64,000 bases of DNA from Caloramator mitchellensis. GTDB taxonomy: Bacteria; Bacillota; Clostridia; Clostridiales; Caloramatoraceae. Both the position numbers and the translations under genes were made by a program. Location of the stretch: the NCBI RefSeq assembly GCF_001440545.1, contig NZ_LKHP01000004.1:136501-200500 (forward strand), read 5' to 3'. Position 1 is the first letter of the stretch; every line of letters starts with the position of its first letter. Below are positions 9,889-18,079 of this stretch, in pieces. The notes beneath the pieces were generated by a model that did no database searches, was not told the origin of the DNA, and saw only the letters and a list, made by a program, of their open reading frames with translations.

Positions 9889-10809
9889 TTACTCCAAATA
9901 TTTTCCCTGCCAGGTGTCTCTTTCTTCAAATCTTCTATCGATTGCATTCAGAACTTCCCATTTTTTAAGACTCCATAGAGGTTCTATTATCAGGTTTCTT
10001 GGGCTATCTCCAGTTAATCTATGCACTACCATGTCCTCTGGTAGTCTCTCTACGCAATCTACAATTAAATCGACATATTCATCCATAGATAGAAAGCTTA
10101 ATTTTCCTTGTTCATATAGTCTTACAAGTCTTGTTCCCTTCATAAGGTGCAATAGGTGCAGCTTAATTCCCTTTGTGCCAGTATGTGCAACAAAATTAAC
10201 AGTTTGCAGCATCCTTTCCTTATCTTCACCTGGAAGTCCTAGTATTACATGGGTTACAACATCAATATTTCTCTTTTTTAAATTTTCAACTGCATCTATA
10301 TAGGTTTTTAGTGGATAACCTCTATTAATAAGTTTTGCAGTATCCTCATGAATAGTTTGAAGTCCAAGTTCCACCCAAAGATAAGTTTTTTTGCTTATTT
10401 CCTCTAAAAGGTTCAATACATCCTCAGGAAGGCAGTCGGGTCTTGTAGCTATTGCAATCCCAACGACCCCTTCAATGTCTAAAACTGCCTCGTATTTTTC
10501 TCTTAACACTTCTACTGGTGCATATGTATTTGTAAAGGCTTGAAAATATGCAATGTATTTTCCTTCCTTCCATTTCTTATTCATCATATCCTTAACTTCA
10601 TAGAACTGTTCAATTAAATTTTCTTTTGTTCCTGCAAAATCGCCTGAACCTCTTTCGCTACAAAATAGGCATCCTCCATATCCTGCAGTTCCATCTCTAT
10701 TAGGGCAGCTAAATCCCGCATCAAGCGATATTTTAAACACCTTTTCTCCAAATTTTTGCCTTAAAAAGTTGTTTAATGAATTATATCTTTTGTCTCCCCA
10801 AAGCTTCAA
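9889..10809 (-). CDS. TIGR01212-family radical SAM protein (YhcC/YtqA-like)
   Basis: Elp3-like radical SAM protein. The cluster-binding cysteines are in SCPNRDGTAGYGGCLFC (about residues 31-47), with the longer CxxxxxxxxxGCxFC spacing typical of TIGR01212. WVELGLQTIHEDTA and THVILGLPGED are the usual barrel motifs. The length (306 aa) is normal. The molecular role of this family is unsettled. It is the first gene of a two-gene unit with pulA, 12 bases apart, though no functional link is known. Confidence 0.88.
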   Translation of the reverse strand: MKLWGDKRYNSLNNFLRQKFGEKVFKISLDAGFSCPNRDGTAGYGGCLFCSERGSGDFAGTKENLIEQFYEVKDMMNKKWKEGKYIAYFQAFTNTYAPVEVLREKYEAVLDIEGVVGIAIATRPDCLPEDVLNLLEEISKKTYLWVELGLQTIHEDTAKLINRGYPLKTYIDAVENLKKRNIDVVTHVILGLPGEDKERMLQTVNFVAHTGTKGIKLHLLHLMKGTRLVRLYEQGKLSFLSMDEYVDLIVDCVERLPEDMVVHRLTGDSPRNLIIEPLWSLKKWEVLNAIDRRFEERDTWQGKYLE

Positions 10810-10883
10810 ATGATCACCTTCTTAAATGTAAGCTTTATAAATTATATTTTACTTTTAATAATTAGTTTTAGCAACAAAATAGC

Positions 10884-10913
10884 TTAAGCTACCCCAAAAT
10901 TGAGGTAGCTTAA
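10884..10913 (-). terminator. Terminator after the PspA operon
   Basis: A 10-bp perfect stem (TTAAGCTACC / GGTAGCTTAA) lies 17 bases past the last gene of the pspA operon. The intervening stretch has a run of seven C on the minus strand. The T-tract after the stem is modest. Confidence 0.6.
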
Positions 10914-10930
10914 TATATAAAAGGGGGGGA

Positions 10931-11581
10931 TTATCTTTCAACCGACTGGTAAGTCTCTACTATATAATCAAATTCCTGCTCATCTTTTATTTCTCCAAAT
11001 CTATCTTCATCTATATCAGGATAGTAATATAAAACATATTTATCCTTTGAGAACACTCCTTCTATGATAATGTAATGTCTGTTTTGTTTTGCATCCATAA
11101 GTGTAGCTAAAACCTTATACTTTTCTCTCTTGCCTGATTTTTCGTTTAAAAGTTCCTGATAAAAATTATCATGGAATCTTACATTTATTTTTTCATGGTC
11201 GCAGGATACTACATTTGACCCCTCTCTGCATCCTAAACATCCGTCAAACTTACATCCTATAGAACAGTTTAGACATTTACAATTTACACATTTTTCAAGC
11301 TGTCTTAACTCTTCTTTGTATTCAAATTTAAACTTTTCAAGCTCATCAATAATTTTTCCATTTGAAAAAATTGAAAAGATGCCTGATTTATTTAAATTAC
11401 TCTCTGCCACTTCAATTTTATCAATATATTTTTTCAAGACAGGGAGAAAGGAGGAATATTTCCTCGTTTTGAGCTCCCTTGTATCTAAAAAGGGGGATAT
11501 ATTATCAATTGCAAATGATATATCTGAGTAAATTTTTCCGTATTTTTCTTTCTCTTTATCCAAAAATTCTTGAGCTTTCAT
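10931..11581 (-). CDS. Cys-cluster protein co-transcribed with pspA
   Basis: Unrecognised 216-residue protein. Residues 1-90 are charged and helical. A dense cysteine cluster follows (about 97-127: CVNCKCLNCSIGCKFDGCLG, then CREGSNVVSCDH), nine or so Cys that could bind zinc or an Fe-S centre. The C-terminal 70 residues (YKVLATLMDA... YVLYYYPDIDEDRFGEI... EFDYIV) loosely resemble DUF1292-type beta domains; this is inference. The RBS AGGGTGA is 5-6 bases before ATG. The gene starts 4 bases after the pspA stop, so coupling with PspA is likely and suggests a membrane-stress role. Confidence 0.75.
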   Translation of the reverse strand: MKAQEFLDKEKEKYGKIYSDISFAIDNISPFLDTRELKTRKYSSFLPVLKKYIDKIEVAESNLNKSGIFSIFSNGKIIDELEKFKFEYKEELRQLEKCVNCKCLNCSIGCKFDGCLGCREGSNVVSCDHEKINVRFHDNFYQELLNEKSGKREKYKVLATLMDAKQNRHYIIIEGVFSKDKYVLYYYPDIDEDRFGEIKDEQEFDYIVETYQSVER

Positions 11582-11585
11582 TTTA

Positions 11586-12239
11586 TCACCCTAAATTTTC
11601 TTTATATTTTTTAAGCTCCAAATCAAGGTCAATCTTTTCTAAAGATTCAAACTCCTTATCCAATGAATCGTTTCTTAAATCCTCTAATCCTTCTGCTATA
11701 GCTTCTTTTCTTTGTATCTTTCTTTCAATTTCATCTATGCTTATATTGTTTGTTTTTGACTTTATATCTAGTATTATCTCATTAACCTTTTCGGTAGCCT
11801 TTGCATTGTTGTATCTTGCTGCTGCCTCATCTCTATATCTTCTTGTCCTTTCTATTTCCCCTTCAAGCTCTTTAAGCTTTGACTTTATCATCTCTGCCTT
11901 TTTGGACGCATCTGCATAGCTTGCTTCTAAACTTTTTAGATTCTTCTCCTCTTCAATTTTTCTTTCAAGCGCCTTCTTTGCAAGTTCTTCATTTCTCTTT
12001 GAGAGGGCAAGTTTAACCTTCTCATCAAACTCCTTAGCGTTTTGCTTAGCAATGTTGATTTTTTTCTCGATTTCATGGACATTTCCAAGTATCTCTGCTG
12101 CAGAAATTCTTGCGTTGTTTAGGCTCTGCTCCATGTCCCTTATCTTTTGGTCCAAAATTTCAATTGGATTTTCGATTTCGTCTATCACCTTGTTAGCCTT
12201 TGCCCTGAAAATGTTTGACATTCTTTGTAAAATACCCAT
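11586..12239 (-). CDS. pspA: PspA/IM30 family membrane-stress protein
   Basis: Phage-shock-protein-A/Vipp1 (ESCRT-III-like) family: peripheral inner-membrane protein that oligomerises on damaged or energy-depleted membranes. The N-terminus (MGILQRMSNIFRAKANKVID) is the usual amphipathic helix, followed by the conserved ENPIEILDQKIRDMEQSLNNAR and nearly continuous coiled coil to residue about 200. The length (217 aa) is typical. It is the middle gene of a three-gene operon: 12 bases after a small membrane protein and 4 bases before a Cys-cluster protein. The usual partners pspB/pspC or the liaFSR genes are absent here. Confidence 0.92.
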   Translation of the reverse strand: MGILQRMSNIFRAKANKVIDEIENPIEILDQKIRDMEQSLNNARISAAEILGNVHEIEKKINIAKQNAKEFDEKVKLALSKRNEELAKKALERKIEEEKNLKSLEASYADASKKAEMIKSKLKELEGEIERTRRYRDEAAARYNNAKATEKVNEIILDIKSKTNNISIDEIERKIQRKEAIAEGLEDLRNDSLDKEFESLEKIDLDLELKKYKENLG

Positions 12240-12251
12240 TTAAACCACTCC

Positions 12252-12647
12252 TTACCTTCTAAATATTTTTAAAATTATTGATAAAACAAATAAAATGAGT
12301 AACAGTTTAAAAATAAATCCTATTACACTAAAAAGTGCATAGCCTGCGTAAAATGTTCTAAATGGACTTCCCCACATCCCAAACGGAAATGGTATCGGAA
12401 CATAGTTTTTGGAGCCACTGCTTTTTTTTTGATAAGTTTTTGGAATAGGAAGATTAAATTTTGGTGCTGATTTAAAGCTGCCTGACTTAAATCCGCCGCT
12501 GTTAAATGTCGAGGATTTAAAAGAACCAGATTTAAATCCACCTCCGCTGGATTTTGGTGCTGCATTAACAATATCTAAGAAAGGACTTAACACAGATGTC
12601 AAAGTAATAGTCAACAAAATCAGAAGGCTTAAAAATTTCTTTCTCAT
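12252..12647 (-). CDS. Small membrane protein with Gly/Ser/Phe-Lys repeats
   Basis: 131 residues. Residues 1-30 are a signal peptide or anchor (LSLLILLTITLTSV, with VNAA as a possible cleavage site). Residues 34-64 repeat the unit GGFKSGSFKSS roughly three times. A Pro-rich link (PIPKTYQ, YVPIPFPFGMWGSP) leads to a C-terminal transmembrane helix (about 104-127) ending in KIFRR. No family recognised. The RBS AAGGGGTGAG precedes ATG. As first gene of the pspA operon it may localise or sense for PspA, but this rests on position only. Confidence 0.72.
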   Translation of the reverse strand: MRKKFLSLLILLTITLTSVLSPFLDIVNAAPKSSGGGFKSGSFKSSTFNSGGFKSGSFKSAPKFNLPIPKTYQKKSSGSKNYVPIPFPFGMWGSPFRTFYAGYALFSVIGFIFKLLLILFVLSIILKIFRR

Positions 12648-12678
12648 TTACTCACCCCTTATCATTTATCACAACTTT

Positions 12679-12707
12679 ATTATATGGTATTAAATACTAT
12701 TTTACAA
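12679..12707 (-). promoter_or_regulatory. SigA-type promoter of the pspA operon
   Basis: On the minus strand TTGTAA (12702-12707) and TATAAT (12679-12684) are separated by exactly 17 bases, about 30 bases before the first start codon. Nothing resembling a sigma-54 site is seen. Confidence 0.75.
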
Positions 12708-12855
12708 TGTTAATATTATCTTGTTTTGGGATTATTATAAGCGTTTTTGTCATTTATATAAATCAAAACTCATTATATCTAATTTTTTCATTATATTTCT
12801 TCATTTTTTAAATATTTTTTTGTTTTTAGAATCATATTAAATTAGATTGTTTATC

Positions 12856-12884
12856 TTGTAATATGGTTAAAATTACTTTATAAT
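12856..12884 (+). promoter_or_regulatory. SigA-type promoter of the DUF1836 gene
   Basis: TTGTAA (12856-12861), 17-base spacer, TATAAT (12879-12884), 25 bases upstream of the start codon. With the oppositely directed pspA promoter it makes the 12648-12909 gap a divergent promoter region; nothing else is seen there. Confidence 0.75.
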
Positions 12885-12909
12885 AGATATATAGATTGGA
12901 GGGATAAAA

Positions 12910-13494
12910 ATGAAAAATTTATCAGATACGTTAATAAAGCTTTCTGGGGAAATTTCAAAAAAGGCTATTATAGGCATTGATGAGCTCCCACCTTATGACT
13001 TGTTTTTATCCCAGGTTACTGACTTTTTAAACAATAAGTTAAACGAAGAATATACCAGCAATATAATTCAAAATTATATAAAAGGTGAAGTTATATCTAA
13101 ACCTGAGGATGGGAAAAAAAGAGGTTATTCTAAGGACCATTTAATTCAGTTAATTCTTCTTAATTACATGCGCCCTATTCTTACTACAGAAGAAATAAAG
13201 AACGTATTTAATCTTGCATTTAACAAAATCAACGAAAAATCAGACGACCTGATTACCTGGGAATTTGCATATGAGATTTTTACTGATTTGCAAAGGGAAA
13301 CTTTGAAAAATTTTGTAGAAACAAGCCAGGAGACTGAAAAAAGATTGAAGAAACTTATAGATAACAAAAATTTAAGTGAAAAAGATGGTCAAAGGCTTCT
13401 TGTTTTCTTGACTGTTATTTCGCTTATCGCACAAGCAACAGCATTCAAAAAGCTTGCGCATAATTTATTAGAAGAATTTAATAATACTCTATAA
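12910..13494 (+). CDS. DUF1836 domain protein, probable DNA-binding regulator
   Basis: 194 residues matching my memory of the DUF1836 family: an N-terminal helical part with GYSKDHLIQLILLNYMRPILTTEEIKNVFNLAFN (positions about 78-111; reads like an HTH_MerR-type helix pair), followed by helices rich in Lys/Glu and a hydrophobic C-terminal segment (VFLTVISLIAQATAF). The family is common in spore-forming Firmicutes and uncharacterised; a transcriptional role is inferred from the fold. GGAGGG lies 6 bases before ATG. A methyltransferase gene follows 28 bases later on the same strand. Confidence 0.8.
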   Translation: MKNLSDTLIKLSGEISKKAIIGIDELPPYDLFLSQVTDFLNNKLNEEYTSNIIQNYIKGEVISKPEDGKKRGYSKDHLIQLILLNYMRPILTTEEIKNVFNLAFNKINEKSDDLITWEFAYEIFTDLQRETLKNFVETSQETEKRLKKLIDNKNLSEKDGQRLLVFLTVISLIAQATAFKKLAHNLLEEFNNTL

Positions 13495-13522
13495 TTACAT
13501 TGTATCAAAAGGAGGCGATGTG

Positions 13523-14101
13523 ATGCACAAATTTGACCCAAAACATATTGAAAAGCTTGATAATCCAACGAGGAGAAAATATATGCCCCCGTTTAAGACG
13601 CTTGAAAAATTTGGTCTTAAACTAAAAGGAATCGGCACATTTCTTGATATAGGCTGTGGAATTGGATATTTCACAATTCCCGCGGCAAAAATTCTTTCAA
13701 ATGGAAAAGCAATAGGAATTGATATCCAGCAGGAAATGCTCGACCATGCTAAAGAAAGAGCACATGATGTTGAAAATATTGAGTTTAAATTAAGTAGAGA
13801 ATACGAAATCCCAATTAATGATTGTATTGTTGATTATGCCCTTTTATCTAATGTTTTACACGAAATTGAAGATAAAAAAAGATTAATAGAAGAAATAAAA
13901 AGAGTGTTAAAGTCGAATGGTAAGATTTTTATAATAGAATGGAAGAAGATTGATACCAATTATGGTCCTCCTGTTGAGCATAGGATTTCCGATTATTATG
14001 TAATAGATTTAATGAAAGATTTAGGTTTAAAATTGACAGAACAAATTGAAGTTTCACCGCATCACTACGGATTAATATTTGCAAAAAATGTTGTCGAATG
14101 A
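13523..14101 (+). CDS. Class I SAM-dependent methyltransferase
   Basis: 192-residue Rossmann-fold methyltransferase (Methyltransf_11/31 type). Motif I is FLDIGCGIGYFT near residue 41, the acidic residue ending strand 2 is in AIGIDIQQEML, and motif IV is VDYALLSNVLHEIED. The substrate is unknown; the neighbouring DUF1836 protein gives no hint. AAAGGAGG ends at 13515. A GTG at 13520 is only 4 bases away, so the ATG at 13523 (7-base spacing) is preferred. Confidence 0.88.
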   Translation: MHKFDPKHIEKLDNPTRRKYMPPFKTLEKFGLKLKGIGTFLDIGCGIGYFTIPAAKILSNGKAIGIDIQQEMLDHAKERAHDVENIEFKLSREYEIPINDCIVDYALLSNVLHEIEDKKRLIEEIKRVLKSNGKIFIIEWKKIDTNYGPPVEHRISDYYVIDLMKDLGLKLTEQIEVSPHHYGLIFAKNVVE

Positions 14102-14177
14102 TGTAATATTAACATTTTCTTAACAAAATCTCAATAACTTCTTAAAAAAACTTTGTTATTATAAAAATGTAGTTGAT

Positions 14178-14197
14178 CCCCCCCTTTAATATAGATT
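14178..14197. repeat. C7-TTTAATATAGATT motif, copy 1
   Basis: Seven C followed by TTTAATATAGATT, 16 bases before the GH31 terminator hairpin when read on the plus strand. A near-identical motif is at 16673-16694, also next to a terminator hairpin. Function unknown. Confidence 0.45.
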
Positions 14198-14212
14198 GAC
14201 TATGAAGTAAAA

Positions 14213-14229
14213 AGCCGGCTTTGCCGGCT
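14213..14229 (-). terminator. Terminator after the GH31 gene
   Basis: Perfect stem AGCCGGC/GCCGGCT with a TTT loop, followed on the minus strand by TTTTTAC. It lies 19 bases past the GH31 stop codon. It may also stop plus-strand transcripts from the methyltransferase gene. Confidence 0.85.
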
Positions 14230-14247
14230 AATTTGCTTTTTTGAATA

Positions 14248-16566
14248 TTAGTTCATGCTTATTTCTAATATAGAGTTTTTAACTGAATATTCTTTTGAAT
14301 TGATTAATACTTTTCCATCATAATTGTTAAATTTAAAAATTATTTTTTCGTAGTCAGTATATCCATCGTGTTCCTTTGAAATATCTATTCTTAATATTTT
14401 TTCTATTTGCATGCTTATTTTATATAAATTATATTTTCCATCTCTATAATCAAAGCTTTCTCCATCATCTTTATAATGATAATACTCTCCACTTCCAGGG
14501 TAAACGTCAATAATCAAAATATTATTTGGCTTTTCACCAACAAAGTTTTGCTCCTCATAATTTGGAATTACACTTCCCTCTTTGATAAAAATAGGACAAA
14601 TATCAAGTGGCGCTTCTTTTAAAATATACTTTCCACCCTCATGTATTTGCTTTGTCCAATAATCCACCCATCTTCCTTCTGGAAGATATACAGCTCTCAC
14701 ATTTTTACCCTGCTCTAATACGGGGGCAACGAGTATATTTTCACCAAACAAAAATTGGTCGTTTAATTCAAATGTATTTATGTCATTTTCATAATGCAAT
14801 ATTAATGGTCTCATAACTGGCAGACCATAAAATTCTGCCTGATACATTAAATCATAAATATACGGAAGCAGTTTATATCTTAATTTTATATATTTTCTAT
14901 TTATATCTTCTGTTTGTTTATCAAATGCCCAAGGCTCTTGGTCTCTTGTATGCATACATGAATGATTTCTAAAAAGCGGTGTAAAACATCCAAGCTGAAC
15001 CCATCTTGACAAAAGTTCTCCAGTTGCATCAAACTGAAAACCACCAACGTCTGTTCCTGAGAATGCCATACCCGATAATCCTAAATTCAAAAGCATTGGA
15101 ACTGCCATTCTTAAATGCTCCCAGAAGCTGTGATTATCACCTGTCCAAATAGTAGAGTATTTTTGTGTTCCTGCAAAACAAGCCCTTGTAATGACAAATG
15201 GCCTTTTATTTGTATATTTTTTGATTCCTTCATATGTAGCCTTAGACATCAAATGTCCATATACATTATGAACTTCAAGGTGGTTTGTTGGTCTACCGTC
15301 GTTCTTAAATTGAACATCATCTGGCAATGGCCCTTTGAAGGATGCAGGTTCATTCATATCATTCCATATTCCAGCAATGCCATCCTCCATCATTATTCTT
15401 TGATTTTCAGACCACCACATTCTGACCTTTTCATCTGTAAAATCAGGATATAGCGCTTCTCCCGGCCACACTTCGTTAACATAAGGAATTCCATCCTTAT
15501 CTGTTGCAAAATAACCATTTTTTAACCCGTCATCGTATATTTTATATCCCCTGTCTTTTTTAACACCTGGGTCTATTATAGTCACCACTTTAAATCCCAT
15601 ATTTTTTAAATCTTTAATCATTTTTTTATGATTTTCAAAAGCCGACTTATCCCACGTAAACACTCTAAATCCGTCCATGTAATCTATATCAAGGTGAATT
15701 ACATCGCAAGGGATATCTTTTTCCCTAAAAAGCTTTGCTATTTCCATTACCCTATCTTTTGGCGAGTAGCTCCATCTTGATTGGTGATATCCAAGCGTCC
15801 ATAATTGTGGAAGAGGAGTTTTACCAGTAAGCTCCGTATATCCTATTACAACTTCCTTTATTGATGGTCCGTATATAAAATAATAGTCTAAGTTACCATC
15901 ATCTGCTGCAAAATAATAATATTCACTATTTTCCTTGCCCATGTCAAAATATGTTTTAAATGTATTGTCAAAAAATATTCCGAAGGATAAATTGTTTCTT
16001 TTTGTTATAAAGAATGGAATTGATTTGTAAAGGGCTGTATAATTTTCTACATGGGGTTTTGGGTCGTCTGTATTCCACATTTCATAGTAATATCCCTTCT
16101 TATTCAAATGACCGGTTTTTTCTCCAAATCCATAGAAGTATTCATCTCCCAGCATCTTCTTTACTATTTCAATTTTGTGTTTTCTAAAATTTTCTTCTAC
16201 CTTAATCCCTTCACCTTCCGCGATTTTCCCGTTTCCTCTTCTTATAAAAGGCTTTCTTTTGTATTTATAATCTTCACAAATTATATTTCCTTTGTTGTCA
16301 TATATATCAACCTTAAATTCATCATAGACTTTAATTCTTAAAATACTGCTTTCAATTTCAATACAGTTCTTTTCGTTAATAACGTGAAAGTCTACTTTTG
16401 ACTTTTTTAAATCTTCTACTGCTCGCGAAAAATGTTTTTCATATTTTAATGGTGAGAAAAAATTAACAATGTTTTCGTTTATAAATTCTATTTTCCCAAC
16501 TCCATTCTCAAATTGTATTTCTATTATGTTTTCATTTACAATATAAAAACCTAATTTCCCTAACAT
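14248..16566 (-). CDS. GH31 alpha-glucosidase/alpha-xylosidase family protein
   Basis: 772-residue glycoside hydrolase family 31 protein. An N-terminal galactose-mutarotase-like beta-sandwich (to about 230) leads into the barrel. The nucleophile Asp is in GIWNDMNEPASF near residue 397 and the acid/base Asp is in SGTDVGGFQFD near 500; HLDIDYMDGFRVFTWD is the other family signature. Two beta domains end the protein. No signal peptide, so a cytoplasmic enzyme acting on alpha-linked oligosaccharides is likely, fitting with pullulanase at 7.7-9.9 kb. Substrate (maltose-type or xyloside) cannot be told. RBS AAGGGGTG precedes ATG. Confidence 0.93.
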   Translation of the reverse strand: MLGKLGFYIVNENIIEIQFENGVGKIEFINENIVNFFSPLKYEKHFSRAVEDLKKSKVDFHVINEKNCIEIESSILRIKVYDEFKVDIYDNKGNIICEDYKYKRKPFIRRGNGKIAEGEGIKVEENFRKHKIEIVKKMLGDEYFYGFGEKTGHLNKKGYYYEMWNTDDPKPHVENYTALYKSIPFFITKRNNLSFGIFFDNTFKTYFDMGKENSEYYYFAADDGNLDYYFIYGPSIKEVVIGYTELTGKTPLPQLWTLGYHQSRWSYSPKDRVMEIAKLFREKDIPCDVIHLDIDYMDGFRVFTWDKSAFENHKKMIKDLKNMGFKVVTIIDPGVKKDRGYKIYDDGLKNGYFATDKDGIPYVNEVWPGEALYPDFTDEKVRMWWSENQRIMMEDGIAGIWNDMNEPASFKGPLPDDVQFKNDGRPTNHLEVHNVYGHLMSKATYEGIKKYTNKRPFVITRACFAGTQKYSTIWTGDNHSFWEHLRMAVPMLLNLGLSGMAFSGTDVGGFQFDATGELLSRWVQLGCFTPLFRNHSCMHTRDQEPWAFDKQTEDINRKYIKLRYKLLPYIYDLMYQAEFYGLPVMRPLILHYENDINTFELNDQFLFGENILVAPVLEQGKNVRAVYLPEGRWVDYWTKQIHEGGKYILKEAPLDICPIFIKEGSVIPNYEEQNFVGEKPNNILIIDVYPGSGEYYHYKDDGESFDYRDGKYNLYKISMQIEKILRIDISKEHDGYTDYEKIIFKFNNYDGKVLINSKEYSVKNSILEISMN

Positions 16567-16672
16567 AGCAGCACCCCTTATAAATTAACAATTTGTTCAC
16601 AATGTCTAAATACTTTTTTAATAATCTATTGATATCATTAAATTGTAAGGGACATCCCCAAATAAATTGTTA

Positions 16673-16694
16673 CCCCCCCTCTTTAATATAGATT
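16673..16694. repeat. C7-TCTTTAATATAGATT motif, copy 2
   Basis: Seven C then TCTTTAATATAGATT. It matches the motif at 14178-14197 apart from two inserted bases, and again precedes a terminator hairpin on the plus strand. The rest of the 16567-16734 gap shows only the GH31 ribosome site and AT-rich sequence. Confidence 0.45.
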
Positions 16695-16714
16695 CATAAA
16701 AACCCCTGAAATAA

Positions 16715-16731
16715 CCTCGCCTCTGGCGAGG
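16715..16731 (-). terminator. Terminator after the ThrE-type exporter genes
   Basis: Perfect stem CCTCGCC/GGCGAGG with a 3-base loop, starting 3 bases beyond the stop codon at 16735. The T-tract on the minus strand is weak. Confidence 0.7.
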
Positions 16732-16734
16732 AAT

Positions 16735-17184
16735 TTACTTTTTTGCTTTATTTTTAAAAATTTCATACAAAATTCTCTCAATCAATTGATATCCCGTTGA
16801 AGAAAGCATAATTCCGAATGCAATTGCTCCGGCTGTTGCTGCAGTTTCAATTCCTTTGTTAATTCCATCCTCCATCTTTCCAAATACTAATAGATATATT
16901 GTGTCAAACGCCATAATTCCTGGGACAAGTGGATACATTCCTGGGATTGAAAATATATATGCAGGAGTTTTAGCTCTTCTTGCCATAAATTCACTAAAAA
17001 GCCCAACAAAAATAGCTGATATGAATGTTGCATAGACAGCTCTTCCAGAAGAATGTATTAATATTTCATAGGTTGTCCAAGCAATTCCTCCGCATAAGCC
17101 TGCCCAAAGCAGGTTATACCTTTCTATATTAAAAAGAACTGCTCCTGCAAAACTGCCTAAAAAAGCAAGTAAAAATTCCTTCAT
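16735..17184 (-). CDS. Threonine/serine exporter-like small subunit (ThrE_2, DUF3815)
   Basis: 149-residue hydrophobic protein with about four to five membrane helices, matching the C-terminal half of ThrE exporters (DUF3815), including PAYIFSIPGMYPLVPGIMAFDT and GAIAFGIMLSS. In many Firmicutes ThrE is split into two genes, as here. The frame is open to 17196, but ATG 17184 overlaps the TGA of the upstream gene in an ATGA arrangement, which signals translational coupling, so I start there. Export of threonine or serine is inferred from the family. Confidence 0.85.
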   Translation of the reverse strand: MKEFLLAFLGSFAGAVLFNIERYNLLWAGLCGGIAWTTYEILIHSSGRAVYATFISAIFVGLFSEFMARRAKTPAYIFSIPGMYPLVPGIMAFDTIYLLVFGKMEDGINKGIETAATAGAIAFGIMLSSTGYQLIERILYEIFKNKAKK

Positions 17185-17942
17185 CCTATCACCCATCCTA
17201 TTCCCAATGTTAATGCAAATCCTACTCCAGCTCCTACTGCCGCAGCTATAAATAATGCTTCTCCAAATCTTGCAAAGCTTGATATTATATCTCCATAAAG
17301 TGCATCTTTTATTGCATTCGTCATTGCAATCCCGGGAACTAATATCATAATAGAGCCAATTATTACCTTATCGACATGTATTGAGTAAATAAAATTTTTT
17401 AAAATTAGCGAGAGCATTGCCGCCAAAAAACCTGATATAAAATACTCTAAAAATTGAAAGAATCCTAATTTTGAAATACTGTTTTTTGTTATATAAATAG
17501 CGCAGGTTATGATAAAGGCTATTATTGCATCGATTATATTACCATTAAACAGAAGTGTAAACGATAATGCGACCAATCCTGAACTCAGTATCCTCAACCA
17601 ATATTTGAAATAGGGTATATTGTTAATTTTTTCAATCTCTTTTAAAACTTCTTCATATCCAGGTTTATCTGATTCTATTCTTCTTGATAAATCGTTTAAA
17701 TACTCAATCCTGTGGAGGTCAACTGTTCTGTTCTTTATTCTTTTGACACAAGTGATTACCTCGCCTTTTATATTTTTTGCTGTCGCTGAAAATCCAGTTG
17801 GCATTACAAAACTTTCAAATTCATAGCCGTATGATTTCGCAATTCGACTCATCGATTCTTCTACTCTGTATATTTCAGCTCCAGAAGACAGCAGCATTTC
17901 ACCAATAGTTGTTGCAATTTCTACTACGTTTTTTAAATTCAC
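17181..17942 (-). CDS. Threonine/serine exporter-like large subunit (ThrE_1, DUF1212)
   Basis: 253 residues of the ThrE_1/DUF1212 family. A soluble N-terminal region (about 1-115) holds the conserved LLSSGAEIYRVEESM and FVMPTGFSATA segments; five membrane helices follow, with the family stretch ILVPGIAMTNAIKDALYGD near 205. It forms the pair of the downstream ThrE_2 gene, overlapping it by four bases. Together they likely make an amino-acid exporter in the cytoplasmic membrane. The 137-base gap to the right holds the divergent promoter area and the permease terminator. Confidence 0.87.
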   Translation of the reverse strand: MNLKNVVEIATTIGEMLLSSGAEIYRVEESMSRIAKSYGYEFESFVMPTGFSATAKNIKGEVITCVKRIKNRTVDLHRIEYLNDLSRRIESDKPGYEEVLKEIEKINNIPYFKYWLRILSSGLVALSFTLLFNGNIIDAIIAFIITCAIYITKNSISKLGFFQFLEYFISGFLAAMLSLILKNFIYSIHVDKVIIGSIMILVPGIAMTNAIKDALYGDIISSFARFGEALFIAAAVGAGVGFALTLGIGWVIG

Positions 17943-18033
17943 ATAACCACCACCTTTTTTTCTATTCTAACACATAATTTAATTTATTTTAATTAATTAA
18001 TGTATAAATTAACAAATTTTTATCAAATAAAAA

Positions 18034-18065
18034 AGGGCTATAGGAAAAATCTATTTTCCCGCCCT
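18034..18065 (-). terminator. Probable terminator after the permease gene
   Basis: Imperfect hairpin: AGGGC/GCCCT base with an inner GGAAAA/TTTTCC stem, just past the permease stop at 18080. A T-run (TTTTTTATTTG) follows on the minus strand. Confidence 0.6.
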
Positions 18066-18079
18066 ATTTAATAAAATTA

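Noticed and set aside
12323-12571. 82-codon minus-strand frame inside the Gly/Ser-repeat gene
   Set aside because: Lies wholly inside another gene with a good start, in a shifted frame; repeats create it.
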